Below are positions 5,000-7,107 of a stretch of DNA of 7,107 bases, one piece after another. Both the position numbers and the translations under genes were made by a program. Under the pieces are notes generated by a model, which did no database searches, was not told the DNA's origin, and saw nothing but the letters and a program-made list of their open reading frames with translations. This DNA comes from Phycisphaerales bacterium UBA1910 (lineage in GTDB: Bacteria > Planctomycetota > Phycisphaerae > Phycisphaerales > UBA1924): positions 7,261-14,367 of the forward strand of contig DDGE01000012.1 in the NCBI GenBank assembly GCA_002337545.1, given 5' to 3'. Within the stretch, counting starts at the first letter, position 1. The number at the start of each line of letters is the position of its first letter.

Positions 5000-7107
5000 A
5001 TGGGTAAAGACGGATCCAAACCCAGCACCAAGAGCGTCACGAGGGCCAACAACAAGTCCACGCGCCGTGCTGTCGTTCAGATTCAGGAACGCACCCTCAA
5101 GCAACGACTGTCTGATTGGATCGCCGACCCCAAGCTCTTCTGGGGCGGGTTGGCCTTCTTGGGATTCGTCCTGATCGTGGGCACAGTCACCCTGTGGTCG
5201 CAGAATCGGGTCCGGATCGAGGTTGGGCAGATCATGCGAGAGACGCGTGTTGCCCGGGTTGAGTTCAACACGCAGGATCAGCAACTCACCCAGACCCAGC
5301 GCACCGCCGCACGGATGAATGTCCCGCGAGTCTTCAGCGCCGACATCACGGCCTTTGAGGAACTCCGGGCGGACCTGAGCAACCTGCCCAGAACACTCGC
5401 GGGGGTCGAGAACCTCGCCGATGTTTCCAGCGAGATCAGCAAACGATTCCGACTCGACCAGTCGATGTTCAGCACGCTCAAGGCGATCGGCAACGATGAG
5501 ATTCTCCTGAACTCATGGAACGAGAAGGTCGTGCGACTGAACGAGATCCTTCGCCGTCGCCCGCTGCTGACCCGCTCGAACTGGCAGGTTGCGACACAGG
5601 AAGGCCAGAACACGCAGATCAGTCTTCGTTTCACCATCCCCCAGACGAGCGATACCGAGAACTCAAACGCTGCTTCCACATTGATCAGCCGCGAGGACGC
5701 GATCAATATCGACAAACAGGATCAGCTCACGGCGGAGATCAGCCGGATCGTGCGGATCGCGGGCTTCGATGATGTGACGGGTGCGCTCGTCAGATCCCGG
5801 TTGCTGACGCAGCCCCGGGCGACCTTTGTATATGACAGCACCGCGACGAACGCGGAGATGGATGAGGCCGCCTCCAAGGTTCAGCCCGTCCGGCGCACGA
5901 TCACGATCGGGCAACGCCTCTATTCGCGCGGGGACATTCTGGATCAGGCGAGCTTTGAGCTCGCACGCGAAGAAAACCGGCAGTACCTCGCGAGTGAGGG
6001 TGCCGCGATCAGAATCCTGCGACGCGGGCTTGGTATCTATGGCCTGATCGCAGCCCTCGCGGCGCTGCTGGGTGGCTATATCTCACGCTATTCACCGCGG
6101 ATCCTTTCCAAACCCGCTCGGATCGGCTGGATGACCCTGCTCGTCACCGGCGCGATTCTCATCGCGACGATCGCCGGCGCTCTCGACCCGCGGATGGTCT
6201 GGCTTTCCACGATCACCCCGATGGTCCTGATCGCGGTCCTGATCGCGATCGCGTATGACCAGCGGACCGGTCTCGCGATCACGGGTGTCGCCACGCTGAT
6301 CGTCATGGGTGCACTCGGGGCTCATATGGGCCTGCTCGCGGTCATCCTTGTGGGGGTCGCGGGTGCGATCGCACAGCTCGGTGATCTCCGCGAGCGACAG
6401 ACACTCATCCGCATGTCCATCGTGATCGCGATCATGCTCGCGTCGATGACGATGCTTGATCAGCTCATCTCGCTCCCCGGCATCGGTGTCGAGATGCCGG
6501 CCTATCTCTCTTCGCTGTTGAGCGCCAGTGCCCAGGCGGGGATCTCAGGGCTGCTCGTGGGTGGGATCGCCCTATTCACGCTTCCCTTCATTGAACGGGC
6601 GTTCGACATCACAACCGGCATGACGCTCATCGAGCTGCGTGACCCAAAACAGCCGATCCTCAAGGAGCTGCAACAGCGGGCACCGGGGACTTACAACCAT
6701 TCGCTCAATGTTGCGTCAATCGCGGAGAGCGCGGCGGAATCTGTTGGTGCCGATGCCCTGCTCACCTATGTCGGTTGTCTGTATCACGACATCGGGAAGA
6801 TGAACAAGCCCGGGTACTTCATCGAGAATCAGGCGGGCGGCCCCAACAAGCACGACAAGCTCACGCCCGCCATGTCATTGCTGATCATCGTTGGCCATGT
6901 CAAGGATGGCATGGAGATGGCACGCGAGCAGGGCCTGCCCAAGGCGCTGCACCACTTCATCGAAGCGCACCACGGCACGACGCTTGTGGAGTACTTCTAT
7001 CGTCGCGCGCGTGAGCAAGCCGCCCAGGCTGGTGAGGAACGCACGGCGGAGCAGATTCTTCAGGAGCAGGCTGAGCAGCTGCCGGATGAGGTGGACTACC
7101 GGTATCC
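5000..7107 (+). CDS. pgpH: PgpH/YqfF-type 7TM HD-domain phosphodiesterase, 3' end outside window
   Basis: Open from the ATG at 5000 to the window edge, 702 complete residues. An in-frame stop at 4967-4969 with no start between makes this the earliest start. Order of parts: a basic cytoplasmic N-terminus (1-45), a first membrane helix (46-66), a large extracytoplasmic 7TMR-HDED-type domain (about 67-340), seven hydrophobic helices (about 344-360, 376-394, 402-419, 424-440, 443-460, 469-486, 511-531), then a cytoplasmic HD domain. Metal-binding and catalytic positions are present: H567 in GTYNHSLN, HDIGK at 596-600, H633 in GHVKDG, H657/H658 in EAHHGTT, and probably D699. In Listeria and other bacteria this family breaks cyclic di-AMP to pApA, with the outer domain likely sensing a signal. 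That activity here is inferred from family. In many genomes the gene is followed by ybeY; the window ends too early to see. Only the end of the HD domain and the C-terminal tail are missing. Confidence 0.92.
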   Translation, partial: MGKDGSKPSTKSVTRANNKSTRRAVVQIQERTLKQRLSDWIADPKLFWGGLAFLGFVLIVGTVTLWSQNRVRIEVGQIMRETRVARVEFNTQDQQLTQTQRTAARMNVPRVFSADITAFEELRADLSNLPRTLAGVENLADVSSEISKRFRLDQSMFSTLKAIGNDEILLNSWNEKVVRLNEILRRRPLLTRSNWQVATQEGQNTQISLRFTIPQTSDTENSNAASTLISREDAINIDKQDQLTAEISRIVRIAGFDDVTGALVRSRLLTQPRATFVYDSTATNAEMDEAASKVQPVRRTITIGQRLYSRGDILDQASFELAREENRQYLASEGAAIRILRRGLGIYGLIAALAALLGGYISRYSPRILSKPARIGWMTLLVTGAILIATIAGALDPRMVWLSTITPMVLIAVLIAIAYDQRTGLAITGVATLIVMGALGAHMGLLAVILVGVAGAIAQLGDLRERQTLIRMSIVIAIMLASMTMLDQLISLPGIGVEMPAYLSSLLSASAQAGISGLLVGGIALFTLPFIERAFDITTGMTLIELRDPKQPILKELQQRAPGTYNHSLNVASIAESAAESVGADALLTYVGCLYHDIGKMNKPGYFIENQAGGPNKHDKLTPAMSLLIIVGHVKDGMEMAREQGLPKALHHFIEAHHGTTLVEYFYRRAREQAAQAGEERTAEQILQEQAEQLPDEVDYRY

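Noticed and set aside
1..7107. CRISPR array, insertion sequence, tRNA, rRNA or phage attachment site
   Set aside because: No regularly spaced repeats, terminal inverted repeats with a transposase, or RNA-gene signatures were found on either strand by eye.

Overview
The window looks like chromosomal DNA from a GC-rich, Gram-negative-type bacterium. It has outer-membrane beta-barrel proteins with Sec signal peptides, a PhoB/PhoR-type two-component pair and a seven-transmembrane HD-family phosphodiesterase of the PgpH/YqfF type. That combination, with paralogous OprO/OprP-like porins, best fits Planctomycetota, probably the Phycisphaerae. This assignment is inferred from protein style only, since there is no rRNA or marker gene here.

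Layout. Positions 1-839 (minus strand) hold most of a porin-like gene whose 3' end lies outside the window. Positions 840-1011 are an AT-rich intergenic stretch with a perfect 10-bp direct repeat at a 42-bp offset and several -10-like hexamers. Positions 1012-2370 (minus) hold a second, complete paralogous porin. Positions 2371-2697 are a divergent control region with a -10-like TACAAT for the porin and a weak Pho-box-like site for the regulator. Positions 2698-3438 (plus) encode an OmpR/PhoB-type response regulator and 3487-4824 (plus) a PhoR-type histidine kinase, probably one operon. Positions 4825-4999 hold an 8-bp hairpin, a sigma70-like promoter and a second small hairpin just before the next start codon. 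Positions 5000-7107 (plus) encode a PgpH-type membrane HD-domain protein cut by the window end.

How the genes may work together. The kinase and regulator most likely sense phosphate status. The two porins transcribed away from them are plausible targets, forming outer-membrane channels for phosphate or another anion. The PgpH-like protein appears to have its own promoter and is probably a separate unit; in characterised bacteria this family hydrolyses cyclic di-AMP. No mobile element, CRISPR array, tRNA or rRNA was seen. The genes belong to known families. The less explained signals are the porin duplication beside phoBR and the repeat-bearing regulatory DNA between and around these genes.
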